This document shows, one piece after another, positions 45,410 to 56,989 of a stretch of DNA of 64,000 nt. Below the pieces are notes generated by a model. The model was not told the DNA's origin and did no database searches. It saw only the letters and a list, made by a program, of their open reading frames with translations. This DNA is from Gautieria morchelliformis (taxonomy: Eukaryota; Basidiomycota; Agaricomycetes; Gomphales; Gomphaceae): the NCBI GenBank assembly GCA_015179125.1, contig WHVA01000110.1, positions 124,001-188,000 of the forward strand, in the 5' to 3' direction. Position numbers and translations under genes: made by a program. Each line of letters starts with the position of its first letter. The stretch's first letter is position 1.

Positions 45410-45740
45410 GCCTGGGAGGGAAGGCTGTTAGTGTTATAGTGTTATGTGAGGGAGGTGAACTGGGGTTTGGAGTAGACGGGTAATATGCGTGGTAAGGCCG
45501 TGAAAGACGAGGGAGTGGAGGGAGGACATGTGCGTACCATGCAACGACGATGACGACGTCGGGGCTTTTGGGCTGTGTCCGTGTCTGTGTCTGTGTCATG
45601 CTGCGTGTAACTGCCGAGTCGGAGTGCATGTTTGTCTTTATTTGGTGCGTTCCTGATCCGCGCACGAGGAAACCTTGCTTCGCTCGGGATTATCAGTATC
45701 CGGTGTATGAAATGCGATGGGGGTGTGCTGTGTATGTGGG
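45410..45740 (-). repeat. orphan DUF6533 3'-flank fragment
   Basis: Reverse complement aligns with 27390-27670, and the plus strand with 14440-14690 (CTGGGAGGGAAGG, GGACATGTGCGTACCATGCA, the TGTGTC array, GGATTATCAGTATCCGG). It lies upstream of copy E in the wrong orientation for it, so it is the only remnant of a further copy. Confidence 0.6.
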
Positions 45741-46261
45741 CAATGTTGTTTATATTTGACTCTGGAGCCAACCAGGTACCAAGGGAGCTGACATGCTAAT
45801 TCACGACAGCTACAAATATCTCCAATCTTAATTATCGAATGGCTGCAAAAAATATGGCAGACGTCCAATACCGTTTATTCTCGCCAGGTGGCACTGTCGT
45901 CTTTCTAATAATATCGTACCAAACAAACTGCAACAACGTCGCAGATCATCTCAGTGGCTTCCTGGGCTTTCCTCGGCCACCGAGCACAGCTCTGCATCAC
46001 CGTCACATCCGATACACCGAATGCTCAGCCTCACGGATACCATGTTGTTGTGCTCCAAGTTTAAATTTGATAGTCCCTTCATACCACTTCACCTTGCAAA
46101 TTGCCCCATGCTTCGCACTGATGGGACGTTGTGAATATCGGTTGACCTGGCAGCACACATGGCCAGAATCATACATATAGACCTTCGCGGTGCTACTCCA
46201 ACCCTACATCGCTACGCAAAACTTAGTCCCTCATCCGCATTCTAGTTTTTCTTCTTATATC

Positions 46262-48055
46262 ATGTCTCTGGCGGCCCCCTCGGCTGAAATCCAGGCGCTA
46301 TCAGACCTGTACGTACTTACCACATTGAGGTGGATGGGGAAGAACTTACCTGAACTAGCTTTGCGATCAACTTTACCCTCGTCGCAGCGATTGGTATGCG
46401 TACATATCCCATATCTAAGTCCACGATTTCCATAGCTTGTTATCCAGCACTGCTCATCTACGACACTCTTCTCACATTGCCGTCTGAGATCAAGCACATT
46501 TGGGGCATGACCGTCAAAATTGGCACCATTCTCTATTTATTTGCTCGTTACGCAACCATGGTTGTGTTGCTTCTTGCCATATATGACGAATTATCTAACG
46601 TGTCCCTTGAGGTACATTGTGACAATGCCCTTGTGACACCCTTACTGATTGGAACGAGTGTCTAGTATGACTTGCATTCTTTATGAAGAAGCGACCTAGA
46701 GACTCATATGTTTGAAGGAAATGTAATACTCTAATTGACCTAGCTAATGCTTTAACAGTTCCTTGTCTGATTGGTGTACAGGGTGAGTGATTATACCCAT
46801 ATATTTCTCAGGCAGAAGGATCAACACATTTTATTATCTAGGCCTTCTGCTGGCTCGCACCTATGCTATTTCCATGGAGAATCAAAGAGTTTTGGGTGTT
46901 CTTGGGTTGCTTATTCTTGGTGCTATTATCAGTGGAGTGGTATGTCCCTGTGCAGACTTTGTATGAATGGCATAAATTCATTTCACCGCATATAGTATGA
47001 TGCTGTTTTGGACAACTGCAATCCCACTAGTTCACAAGGGAATGAAATAACCTTGTCAGTACTGACTAGGACTTTCTGCACAGATTAACACTAACAAATT
47101 CATCAGGTGTAATATCTAGGGACCTGTATTTGTCCAATTTGTCTCTGAATACCTTTGACAGTGGCCACCATGAACAATGTTGCTGTAATCCTTTTTGACA
47201 CCGGAGTTTTGATAGTAACCATTCTGAGCTCAATTCAAACCCTGAGGCTTTGGTGGAAAGGTGAGATTTGGGATAAGAAATCTCTCCTTAATCTAGTGAT
47301 TTACCAAGGTGAGTATACAACATATTGCTTATATGTGTGGACATATCACTAATCTACAGCAAAGGCTTTGCCAGATATGGGTATGGAATATTATTCCTAT
47401 GATATTACATATATCTGATCCATATTCAGATTTGTGCTTACAATTACTTTGGCAGAGACTATTACTACAAAGGTATGGTTGCTTATAAACCTGTTGAGCC
47501 TTGGATTTTACTTGGTGTTCTCACACAATTTAGGCGTTCAGGGTATGGGAGGTATTGATCATGATAATAAATGGCTAATATCAGCTCCTTCAGGGTACGA
47601 AGTCAAGCCTTGCTGGCATCTTAAACCCTTTTCAGAACAGGTATATTCTACCCAATTTAAGGAGAAGGACATGATTGTACTAACAGTCCACATACAGCTT
47701 CTCAGTAATTATCATCTGCCGCTTTCACCTAACCCTCAAAGAGAGACACAGTCGACTTAACAGCCCCTCATTACCCTCTCTTTCATTCTCCAGCTTCCAT
47801 GAAGCCAGACAGAGTGTTCACAATGCAATAGTGGCTGAATTTGGGAACCCTCACTTAAGCCGGGAGGATTTTAATGCTGAGTATTTGGAGGACAATGTGG
47901 CTGATAAGGAAGGCCAGGAGTCACCTGAAGAGGCTGGGTCAGCTGAGATATAGTTGGATGAGTTTCCTTGCACAACTGGATGTCCTGGAGATGTAGAAAT
48001 GGCCAGGCAGATTGCTTCTGGTGAGCAGTTAGCTTCTGCTTCAGGCACTGGTTAA
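46262..48055 (+). pseudogene. DUF6533-type membrane protein, copy E
   Basis: Exon one 46262-46308 (MSLAAPSAEIQALSD), intron 46309-46358, exon two 46359-46393, intron 46394-46435, exon three from 46436. Phases fit and give FAINFTLVAAIACYPALLIY then DTLLTLPSEIKHIW. Later exons: GLLLARTYAISMENQRVLG, VAVILFDTGVLIVTI, LRLWWKGEIWDKKS and the acidic C-terminal exon. Defects: the donor at the end of exon three, present in copies B-D, is altered (TGTGACACC for TGTGTAAC), and an in-frame TAG near 47951 shortens the last exon. Its promoter region (from about 46090) resembles that of copies B and D. Function unknown. Confidence 0.68.
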
Positions 48056-49295
48056 TGGTTTGGTAGGCTCTGGAAGAATGGGAGAGGCTTAATGATAGCA
48101 TCTAAGCTAATGCATCATAGCTGCGAGTCCAATACAAACCCCCTAGCAGTGCACACACAGCAACTTACACCAACCTACCTTGTTAATTTATTGCAGTGGT
48201 TTGAAATTGGTTATCATAGAAGATGTGGCTATCTGCTCACTCTGGCCAACCTATAGCATCAAAAACCCATAGATACATAGATATTCTGTGCCATTTTGAA
48301 TGTGACTTTGTTCTTACTTTATTATTATTGTGCTTTGTGAAATATTGTTTGTGATTTTGTGCTGGGAATCAGTAAACTGTGTACAGCTTCGAGTATTGTA
48401 TCCTGAGGAATATGTAGGGATGGCCAAGGGAAATGAACTGCATGTGTATGTGCACATGCACGTTCTGGAATACTGATCTGGTGTGAAGTACATGTTTGGT
48501 TATGTTAGTGTCTAAATGCTATGAAACAGCATGGTGCATACCATACCATCGTCACATTATTACATGTTGAGCCATCTTATGAGGCTCAGCATACATCACT
48601 GTCGACTAACGTCCAACATGTGTGGTCACAGATAGGATTACCGATCGGTGCTATACAGGTGAAGACCATATATGGCGACTATGTGACATGGAGACAAAGT
48701 TAACTCCGCTGGCAGCCACTGATTGAAACAATAGTATTCCTGCAATAAAAGCGGATATTTAACAACTTCTAAATCACGCTCTTAAATTAGCAGTCTGCAT
48801 GCAGTTGAAGTCACCTCTCTGAATGTCAAGCTTGGGGATCTTGCTTCAAGGCAATGCACCATGGTCAGCACATCAGCACCAATCATATTGCTTCGAATGC
48901 TTGTTGTCTTCATATTATACGCAATTTACAAGGAGAGAGTCATGGTGATTTCCACACAGGTACTTATTGACGACAGTCACCCCTCATGGGGAGTCTTCAA
49001 TACCTGATTACAAACTTGATGCCACAATGACAGAAGGTCTGGCATGCAGTGTACTTCCAGCCACTCTGGGCAAAGAGCCGCTGCAAGTGCCAATGGTTGG
49101 ATTGTGATTTTTACACATTTGAGATTACACCCCTGGGAGTTGTATTCCTCAGGAGGCACCAGGCTCACCCATACTATCGAGAAGTTCTAAGCGACTGATT
49201 ACAATTAAATGCAGCCCAACTCACATTACTGCAACACTACTGTGTGGGACACTTTTAATTCAGTTATTATATATCAGCTGCAAATACTCTCATCC
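48056..49295. other. 3' flank of copy E, then anonymous DNA
   Basis: To about 48420 this matches the 3' flanks of the other DUF6533 copies (CCAATACAAACCCCCTAGCAG onward). From 48420 to 49295 I recognise nothing; there is no plausible long ORF. Confidence 0.4.
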
Positions 49296-49490
49296 TGTTA
49301 GTAATCAGCTTGATGAGTAGGCTGAGGATGAACTGGCATGCACATAGTCGGATGTTCGAGAACACTCTTGACTCCAGGATGCTGGTACGCTGGCATGGCA
49401 TCAGCACAACAGCAGCATTAGTAATAAAGATTAGTATAAAAGCAGATGGATCTCAAGTATATCAAATAATATATTGTATTTTACATTCCT
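49296..49490 (+). repeat. decayed Cop-2-type LTR
   Basis: TGTTAGTAATCAGC.. aligns with the Cop-2 LTR at 43616 for most of its length. Wherever the younger copy has CG, this one mostly has TG or CA. A TATAAAAG box remains near 49437. The right end is approximate and no target duplication was found; it may be a solo LTR. Confidence 0.6.
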
Positions 49491-49872
49491 TTGGTGGACG
49501 CTCACAACTTTTTATTACCTGTAGCTTCACCCATTTTATTCTCAGATGATAGAAAAGAAGAGGGTGAAAGTACATGCCACTCTTATTGTTGGGATATAAA
49601 TAAATTTACTTTTGTCCCTCCCCGAGCGGTGGCTCCGCCGACGAGAACACCTCTTCTTATTTTTTCTACCCACTTTAATATACACTATATCATTATAACT
49701 ATTCATACTAATACTCCTCCTCATATCTATTAGAAGTATCTATCCAAGTATCTGTTATTCTATCTTGTAGTCAGATACTCTCTCGTATGTATATATATCT
49801 CCGAGATGTTTAAACATATACAGAATATTCTAATAACATCTATTATTCTCCTTATAAATACTACTATATATG
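49491..49872. other. A/T-rich spacer
   Basis: No gene. From about 49660 it is unusually rich in TATA/ATTAT and ends at the LINE fragment. Contains a CCGAGCGGTGGCTCCGCCG hairpin-like GC island at about 49623-49641. Confidence 0.3.
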
Positions 49873-50990
49873 CAGCGGTACTGTACAAAGACGGGAGAGA
49901 ACACAGAGCGGCGAGACTACACATGGGCCCGGAGAGCGAACATACGGCGTTTGAGGCTGAGCTGGCTGCGACGGCCATGGGAGCCAAAATGCTCAACGAG
50001 GAAAGAGGCAGAAAGTATGTGATAGCCCTAGACAGCCAGGCAGCGATCCGAACGACCCGAAGAGAGAGCGCTATATCAGGACAGTACATAGCCAACGCTC
50101 TACACAGACAGGTCCAAGGAATCGTAGAGCAACAGCCAGCGGTGAAAGTCCTCATGACGTGGGTGCCGGGACACGAAGGGATAGAAGGGAACGAAAGAGC
50201 AGATGAGGAGGCTAAAAAGGCAGCGAAGGGAGACACCAGCAGAAACCAGGAGATACCCATCGAGTGTCGAGGGGCCATGCCAATCAGCAGGACCGCCGAG
50301 ACCCAGAGACACGCTTCAGAGCTCAAACAGATGGCGAGAGATATGTTTGCTAAGTCCCCCAGATCACAGCGCATGTTTGAAATTGACCCAAGCATGCCGT
50401 CAGCAGCGTTCTCAAAGATCACCAGGAACATGCCACGCTGACACGCTAGCCTACTCGTACAGCTCAGAACTGGGCACATCGCGCTAAACAAGCACCTGTA
50501 CAAGATCGACAAGGCGGAATCACCCACGTGCCCAGCATGCAGGAACGTGCAGGAAACCGTCCACCATTATCTGTTTCGGTTCCCGGCATACAGCGAGCAG
50601 AGGAAACGCCTGGAAAAGGGGCTGAGGAGAGGAGCGAAGTCCGTGAGAACGATACTAGCGAGCCACACCGCAATGGAACACGTCTTTCGGTATATAAACG
50701 ACATGAGGAGGTTCGAAAGGACACACGGAGATCTATCCTTGCAAGTGAAGAAGGGGAACAAAAAGAAGAAGGCAGGGATGGGAGCAAGGAACTAGAAGAA
50801 GAGGCATGCAGCCACACACACAACCTCGCCCATGCAGGCATGGACAAACCCGGGGCTTCGCCCATCGAGGACAAGTAGAGGTCGAAGACAAAAGGCGAGA
50901 TGGAGAATATATAGAATGAAATTGTACACACCGTCTTACATAGGGCACGGCCCCAAAAGACGATAATTGGATATAAAATAAAAAATAAAA
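49873..50990 (+). pseudogene. LINE 3' end: RNase H, zinc motif and tail
   Basis: Encodes an RNase H domain (HTAFEAELAATAMGAKML, VIALDSQAAIRT, VPGHEGIEGNERADEEAKKA, with Glu and Asp active-site residues in place). After a frameshift near 50425 come the C-terminal Cys/His motif (CPACRNVQETVHHYLF) and a Lys/Glu-rich end. The 3' UTR holds TCTTACATAGGGCACGGCCC and finishes in repeated AAAAATA units to 51000. Domain order and sequence fit the same EN-RT-RH LINE group as 40204-43615 (Tad1-like by architecture). The 5' part is missing, so it is a 5'-truncated insertion. Confidence 0.85.
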
Positions 50991-51000
50991 AATAAAAAAA

Positions 51001-51835
51001 ATGATCCTGATAAGCAAGAAAATAGTGACAAATGCGTGGGGGGCAGTAGACGTGGGCTCACCAGATGTCACGGCAGTGAAAATCAAAACGAACATGGGTG
51101 ACGTCCTAATATTTAATATATATGCAGACTGCACACAATCTGATAGCATAAGGGCGGCACAGAAACATATACAAGAGCAAGCAGTGGAAGGAAATACATG
51201 TGAGTGGGAAGTAGAGGGGATGATCTGGCTAGGGGATTTCAATAGGCATCACCTGATGTGGGACGAGCTACATAACTCGCATCTGTTCGCCAGAGCTAAT
51301 CTCAATGAGGCACAAGTATCGCTGGACACCATAGCAGAGCATAACCTGCACATGACACTCCCGAAGGAGATCCCCACACTCAAAGTGATGGCCACGGAAA
51401 ATCACACCCGAACAGATAATGTCTTCGCATCACCCTCACTGGTAGAGAGAGACTGATCAGATGCATGACAGTACTGGAAGAGCGACCACCAAAAACTGAT
51501 CACTACCCTATAGACACAACAATAGACGCTACCGTAGGGACCAATGAGCAGGGCCCCAAGCACAACTATAGACAAGTGGATTGGAAAGAGTACAACAAGG
51601 TACTCGGAACAAAGCTGGAGGAAAGCATCAGAGATCCAACGCTGATCAACCAGCAGCAGTTCCACATACACTTGGGAGCGCTGATCACAGCGATACTGGA
51701 CACTACAGAGGAGGTAGTGCCAAAGAGAAAGCCATAATCATATGTGAAACGATGGTGGTCGCTACAGCTCACTCAGAAAAGGGTGGAAACGAGACGTCTG
51801 GGGAGGAGGTCATATGCAAAAAGGAATGAATTAAC
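51001..51835 (+). pseudogene. LINE ORF2 endonuclease fragment, second copy
   Basis: Aligns with 42200-43035 of the first LINE: ILISKKIVTNAWGAVDVGSP, MIWLGDFNRHHLMWDELHNS, PKTDHYPIDT, and SYVKRWWSLQLTQ. It is interrupted by a frameshift near 51450 and a TAA at 51736. It begins directly after the AAAAATA tail of the preceding LINE fragment, and ends where the Cop-3 fragment begins. Confidence 0.85.
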
Positions 51836-52993
51836 ACACCCGTCGCATGAGGAATAGTGCTATATTTGGTTTCTTGGCAAACAGTGCCTGAAACAGCATT
51901 GTATCATCGCCAAGTGCCCACATGGGTGACCTATTTTTGAGATAACACGCATAAGCCACAGCCTCGGGCCAAAGTATTTTTGGCCAATTCTTGGTTAATA
52001 TCATTACCCACGCATGCTCAAGTAAGGTATGGTTGAGCCTCTTGGCAATTCCATTTTGGGCTATGGAGTATGGAGCTATAGTTTCCATAATAATTCCATA
52101 CTTTGCTCATAAAACCCTTGAAATTATTGTTAATATATTCCTCACTGTTGTCTGAGCAAAACCGCTTCAGCTTCTGACCTGTTTGGGTCTCAAGGAATGC
52201 CTTGTACATTTCAAAGTATCTGATCACTTTGTCCTTAGCGCTCCTGAAATAGATTACCATGTACCTGGATATGATGTCCATGAAAGGATAGATGTACCTT
52301 TCACGTGACAGTCCCTTGGTCTGGGCAGGTGCCCATACATTGGATACTGTTAGGTCACTGACCTGGTCAACAGTGTCCTCAGCACTTTTGGGGAACGGCT
52401 CCATGTGCCACTTGCCCTGTACACATGCATTGCATTGAGTCAGCTCCTTTGACTCATTGATTGTGAGTCCAGTAACTAGGTTGTTCTTCTTCAGCATCCT
52501 AATAGAATTGATATTGATGTGGCTGAGTATTCTGTGCCATTTATCCCATGACCGTCCCTTTGCCACTGCCGCAAAGTACTGTGCCTCGACTGATCAAGTG
52601 AGTCATGCCTTCATGCAGAACAGCCACTTGCGCTTCTGTACCTGGGCAAAAATAACTCTGGCTCATGTTTTGAATTCAATGCCGGTGCCTGTTAATGTTG
52701 CTGTATTACCCTATCAGTTAAACTCCCAATGCTGATAAGATTATTGGGCATGTCTGGTGCATGTTTGATGTCACATAACTTGATTGTGTTCATCTTGGTG
52801 CTGATCTTGAATTCCATGTATACAGTGCCTCAACCCTGTGTGTGGAGTACAGCACCAGGTGAAATCCCCTCAATCTCTGACAGCTCCTCAGCATAGCTAG
52901 TGAAATCATTTCGACTTCGAGCTATATGTGGTGTCATTGCTGAGTCAGCTAACCAGTCGGATGCAAAAATAGCACTGTATGCTACTTCCTTAG
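51836..52993 (-). pseudogene. Ty1/copia fragment (Cop-3): protease, integrase
   Basis: From 52993 downward: protease (FASDWLADSAMTPHIARSRN, where D-S-G is D-S-A), KLCDIKHAPDMPNNLISIGS, GAG-pre-integrase with zinc-binding H/C (WHRILSHININSIRML, CNACVQGKWH), integrase core (MDIISRYMVIYF, RFCSDNSEEYINN, AQNGIAKRLNHTLLEHA) and LWPEAVAYACYLKNRSP. Several stops and frameshifts. RT and RNase H are lost at the LINE junction (51836), and gag and the 5' LTR at the Gyp-A LTR (52994). It is a different family from Cop-1 and Cop-2. Confidence 0.85.
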
Positions 52994-53207
52994 TGTAAAT
53001 AACCTATGTATCTACATGTACACTAGTTATTACATAACCCCAGTGGGCCCCTTAGGGACCCACTGTATAGTTTATGCATGGGAACCGGTCAGCGGTTCCC
53101 ATGGCATCTTACCCTTACACTGTCACTATGTAGCATTCAGAATACCACACGTTGGTGAATTTCTGCTGTGCCCTTGTGATACAAGGCATAAGATCGACAT
53201 CTTTACA
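52994..53207 (+). repeat. Gyp-A copy 2 5' LTR
   Basis: TGTAAATAACC..CATCTTTACA, 214 bp. Contains the inverted repeat GTGGGCCCC-TTA-GGGACCCAC (53043-53063) and GGGAACCGGTCAGCGGTTCCC (53080-53100), the first also kept in the copy at 2215-2417. Confidence 0.88.
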
Positions 53208-53346
53208 CCTTTTTGAACTATCCTGCAGTTGATCGCCACGCGACCAACTGATTGTGGATTCTGAAGCAATCTTGAAAAATATTGCTACCTCGACGACTAA
53301 ACATCGTTGAGACCCTCCAGTAGACCCTCTACTGCCAGCTGCGAGC

Positions 53347-56300
53347 ATGATGATTCCACACAGTCGAAGACGGACACGAGCGATGAGCTTGCGGTCCACA
53401 CCACTAGCGCAGCCCAGCGAGATGATGGCTGACGCTACCCTGGACCAAAAGTCCAGGATGCCAGAAGATGGAGAGATCGTGGATCTCACCACCCTCGTCC
53501 CCCCAATGGAGGACGCGGAAAATCCCAACCATGTCTCATCGAGCGTGGTCGAGGATGAGATGACGCCAGGCAACAAGCCGGCGCCGCCCCCACAATCCCC
53601 TCTGCCCAGAGACAAAGGCAAGGGCAGAGAAGTCTCACCATTGTCAGATGGCAGAGCGTCAACATTGAGACAGGCACAAAGCCACAATCGAACCGCCACT
53701 CACGAGCAGAGCAACAACAATCGTCCCCGAAGGAGGACGACGGCAAAAAAGATGAGCCCCAGACGATGGTCAAGGCTCGGAATACTCGAGCTCAAGTTGT
53801 TAACAACTCAAGGTTATGGCAGGGAAGGTTCGGTAGAGTTCTTAGAAAGCTAGGATCAAATTCACTCTCTCAGTGAATTTATTGTCACTGTTATATTAAT
53901 ACAATACCTAGAATGAAATTCACTACATGATTTTCAGTCAACATGCTATGAAAATATAAAGAATACTACTCGCCTCTCTCAGTGAATTTATTGTCACTGA
54001 GAGAGGGGTATTATCCTGTCTCAGAAGGCATATACGTGCACCCGGCCCTTTAGCGCCCAAGAGCACGTGCGTTGAAGTCAATAGAGATAACAAAATGAAA
54101 TGGAGAGGTAGGGAGTGACTGGAAAATTTCGAAAATAATCAGAGAAGTGGATGCATGGTACAAGAACAATGTGAGAAGAGATTGAAACACCATACAATAA
54201 AGTGAATATATTATGCTTGATTTTGGTGCAGGAGCATAAATGCACCCAACACAAGTCACAAGAGCTCGAGAAATCACGCCATTGACAATGAGACAGCAGA
54301 GGCACTGAACAAGCAGGTGCAGGATGTGCTGCACCGGAGCGCGCTCATGCGCCACAAGCACGATCACCTGGCATTGCAGCTTGACAACATTGCCTCTGCC
54401 ATAATGGTAATTGGCAAGGAACTCCACCAGGAGGAGGAGATCAGGCTGCAAGATGCAGCCATGCTGGAGAACATCCAGAAGGCCCTCCACCCACGTGGGA
54501 AACGCGACGCAACACGTCCAAGCTCGCGACAGTCCACAGCCAATGAACGCGGTCATGACGCGGAAGACCCGCGACGAAAGGAACTGGACAGGCAGCGAAT
54601 CCCCCCGCCAGCTGTCCCGGTCAAACAGGACGTGAGGTTCAGAAATGAACCCCAGGAGAAACCGGCTGCCCCAATGGACAGCCGCAAGATGATCCAACAG
54701 ATCATCAGGGAACAGGTCGCTTCAGAGCCTGCCTCTGAACTGATGACCGAGAGCCTAGAGCTCGAAGTCACGCACTGGCAGCGAAAAGATGCCGCAGCTG
54801 CACGCCGCGCGATACACAGGCCCTCGAGCTGCTAGCAAATAACGCCGAGGAAGCAGTGGCCCAAAGCCACACCACTCAGCAGCCCGACGAACAGCTCACA
54901 TGAGCCATGCAGGATGCATGACAGGCGCGCGCAGCCTACAACAGCAGGCTGCAGATCTGCAACGTGGGACTGACAGGGGACACCAGGCACAAAATTTCCC
55001 CGGACTCGAGAGCACAAAATGCTCCCAATCCCGAGCCCAACCCAGGCCCGGGGCCCGTCAGGGCATACAACAGCCTGCCCCACATGGCATCACAGCCCCG
55101 CAAACAATCCATGGCCCCAACAGAGGGTCAGGGCATACCGGATCAGGCTGACATTTTACGGCTGGAGCTGTATGATGGGATCACACGGATGATCCATGTG
55201 GCGTTGGCAGACGCCGCAGACACAGGCCCAGAGAAGTCTGTGCTAGCGAAGGCTGGCGTGAAGCTGGCTCACCCCGAGCCATACGCCGGGGGATCTGACC
55301 TTGAAGAGTTTGAAATCTTCATCGCAGTCATCTTACAATGGCTGAAAATGAACTGCCACCTAGGGCCAACCAGCATAGACATGCAGGTCGGCTACGTGGG
55401 CACTTGCCTATCCGGTGAAGCCCAGGAATGGTTCCTTCGAAATGTAGAACACTTCGATTGCCAGGTCCGCAGTTGGACTCTGGAAACAGTGATGCAGGGC
55501 CTTCAAAAAAGGTTCCTGCACACACTGACGTACCACCACGCATCGAATAAATTCAACGCGGTCATGCAGGGCATGAAGACCGTTCAGGAGATGCTGAACG
55601 AACTCACGAAATACGTGGCGCATATGATACAGCTGCCAGACGACTACACGTTCCGGAGACGGTTCGTGTCGGCACTGCATGAAACACTGCGCAATGAGGT
55701 CCTCAAAAAGGGCTACAACACTGAGAGCAGCTCAATAGAGCAACTCTTCAAGACAGCCCGAATGATAGAGGAAGCATCCTGATACAATATGGGGATGCAC
55801 CGCGCGGAAACCACAGCGGCAACGGCAAGCACTGCCCGACTTACAGGAAGCAAGCCATTGACACAGATGGGCCTGACCAGGCCTAGCCTGTTCTCGAGAA
55901 GTGGAGCATCGCAGCGACCGCCTCCCCCACGCCCAGTGCAAGCTGGACGCCCGCCTGAGGCTAAACAGCCTCAAGCGTCAGGATCGTCCCCACGACCGGC
56001 CCCACCAACCAAAAGGTTGGGCCGGCCTAATGATCGGCCCAGCAGCAACCAAAGCAGCGCTACGTGCTTTGAATGCAGCCAACCTGGCCACAAGAAGGCA
56101 GAGTGCCCCCGGCTTAGGTCCGGTATTAGGACAGCGGCCGTGAGGCACGATGAGGAGACAGAGGATCTGGAGACGGATCTCGGTCAAAATTCTCTCCATC
56201 GAATTGATGAAGAGGGGGAGGGTGATCCCCAACCCAATGAATCTCCAGACAACGGAGATGCGCCCGCTGAAGAGTGGGATCCCGAACCATCCCAGTACTA

Positions 56301-56445
56301 CGAATGGGATGAAGAGGCGGAAGATACCACCTACAGGTCCAGCGCGATCAGATTCATGCCGGAAGACAATGCTGCCACAAAAGTCATGGCGGCACACACA
56401 TCGGTCACACCAGACAAGGTGGCCGAGCCGGTGCATCACCACTGA
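53347..56445 (+). pseudogene. Gyp-A copy 2 gag
   Basis: A disordered, charged N-terminal part (53347-53800), then, after a non-coding insert at about 53850-54240, a helical stretch (LNKQVQDVLHRSALMRHKHD, ELHQEEEIRLQDAAMLENIQ), a gag capsid core (MQVGYVGTCLSGEAQEWFLR, LQKRFLHTLTYHHASNKFNA), and a single zinc knuckle CFECSQPGHKKAEC (CX2CX4HX4C) followed by an acidic linker. Gag forms the particle and binds RNA. The pieces lie in three open blocks (54317-54835, 54964-55782, 55789-56445) separated by stops or frameshifts. Confidence 0.82.
53858..54015. repeat. palindrome-rich insert in gag
   Basis: A perfect palindrome AAATTCACT-CTCTC-AGTGAATTT at 53858-53880, and a larger one CCTCTCTCAGTGA-attta-ttg-TCACTGAGAGAGG at about 53973-54008, flanked by AATAC/GTATT. 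CTCTCTCAGTGAATTTATTG followed by TCACTG is repeated 109 bp apart. The gag reading frame is lost from about 53800 to 54240, so this belongs to an insertion of unknown type. Confidence 0.55.
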
Positions 56446-56499
56446 AGCAAGAATAGGACGCGGCCAACACGCCCGCGCAGTGAAAACCATACCCTCTCG

Positions 56500-56874
56500 G
56501 GGTACTGGGAAATAAATGGTGTAAAATCCCACTGCCTGCTGGATAAGCAGCCAATCGTGCTGCAGCTAGCCTGCATAGGCAGCTGTTCCACAATCAACTA
56601 TGGAACGAACACAACCATTAAATTTGGTCGTGAAACATACAACAAATATTTCGATGTAGCAAACATTGAATATTACGACGTTATCTTAGGAACACCGTTC
56701 CTAAGGAGCTTTGGCATAACCCTGGACTTCTCGAGGCCAGGGATGATCCGCAAGGGGAACAAAGTAATCCCCACGGGCAAGGTCTCATTCAACGATGATG
56801 AATTGATGAACAAGGACAAGGGGCCAAGGGTGAGCAGGGTCACCCGGGCGCCAAAGCCAAGCCTGGCTCATTGA
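56500..56874 (+). pseudogene. Gyp-A copy 2 protease with deleted active site
   Basis: GYWEINGVKSHCLLDK, then QPIVLQLACIGSCSTINYG, YDVILGTPFLRSFGITLDF. These are the flanks and C-terminal strands of a retropepsin, which cuts Gag-Pol. Directly after LLD the sequence jumps to KQPIVLQL, so the S-G of the D-S-G motif and about 15-20 following residues appear deleted. It cannot be a working protease. Confidence 0.7.
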
Positions 56875-56989
56875 AGCCAGGGGGACGAGTCGTGGGACGA
56901 CTCCTCCTCGGGCTCGCCCTACAATCGTAGGGAGAGGCACTCTCACCTAACGGGGAAAGCGAGGGAAAAGGAAAGAGGTTCCACACGCC

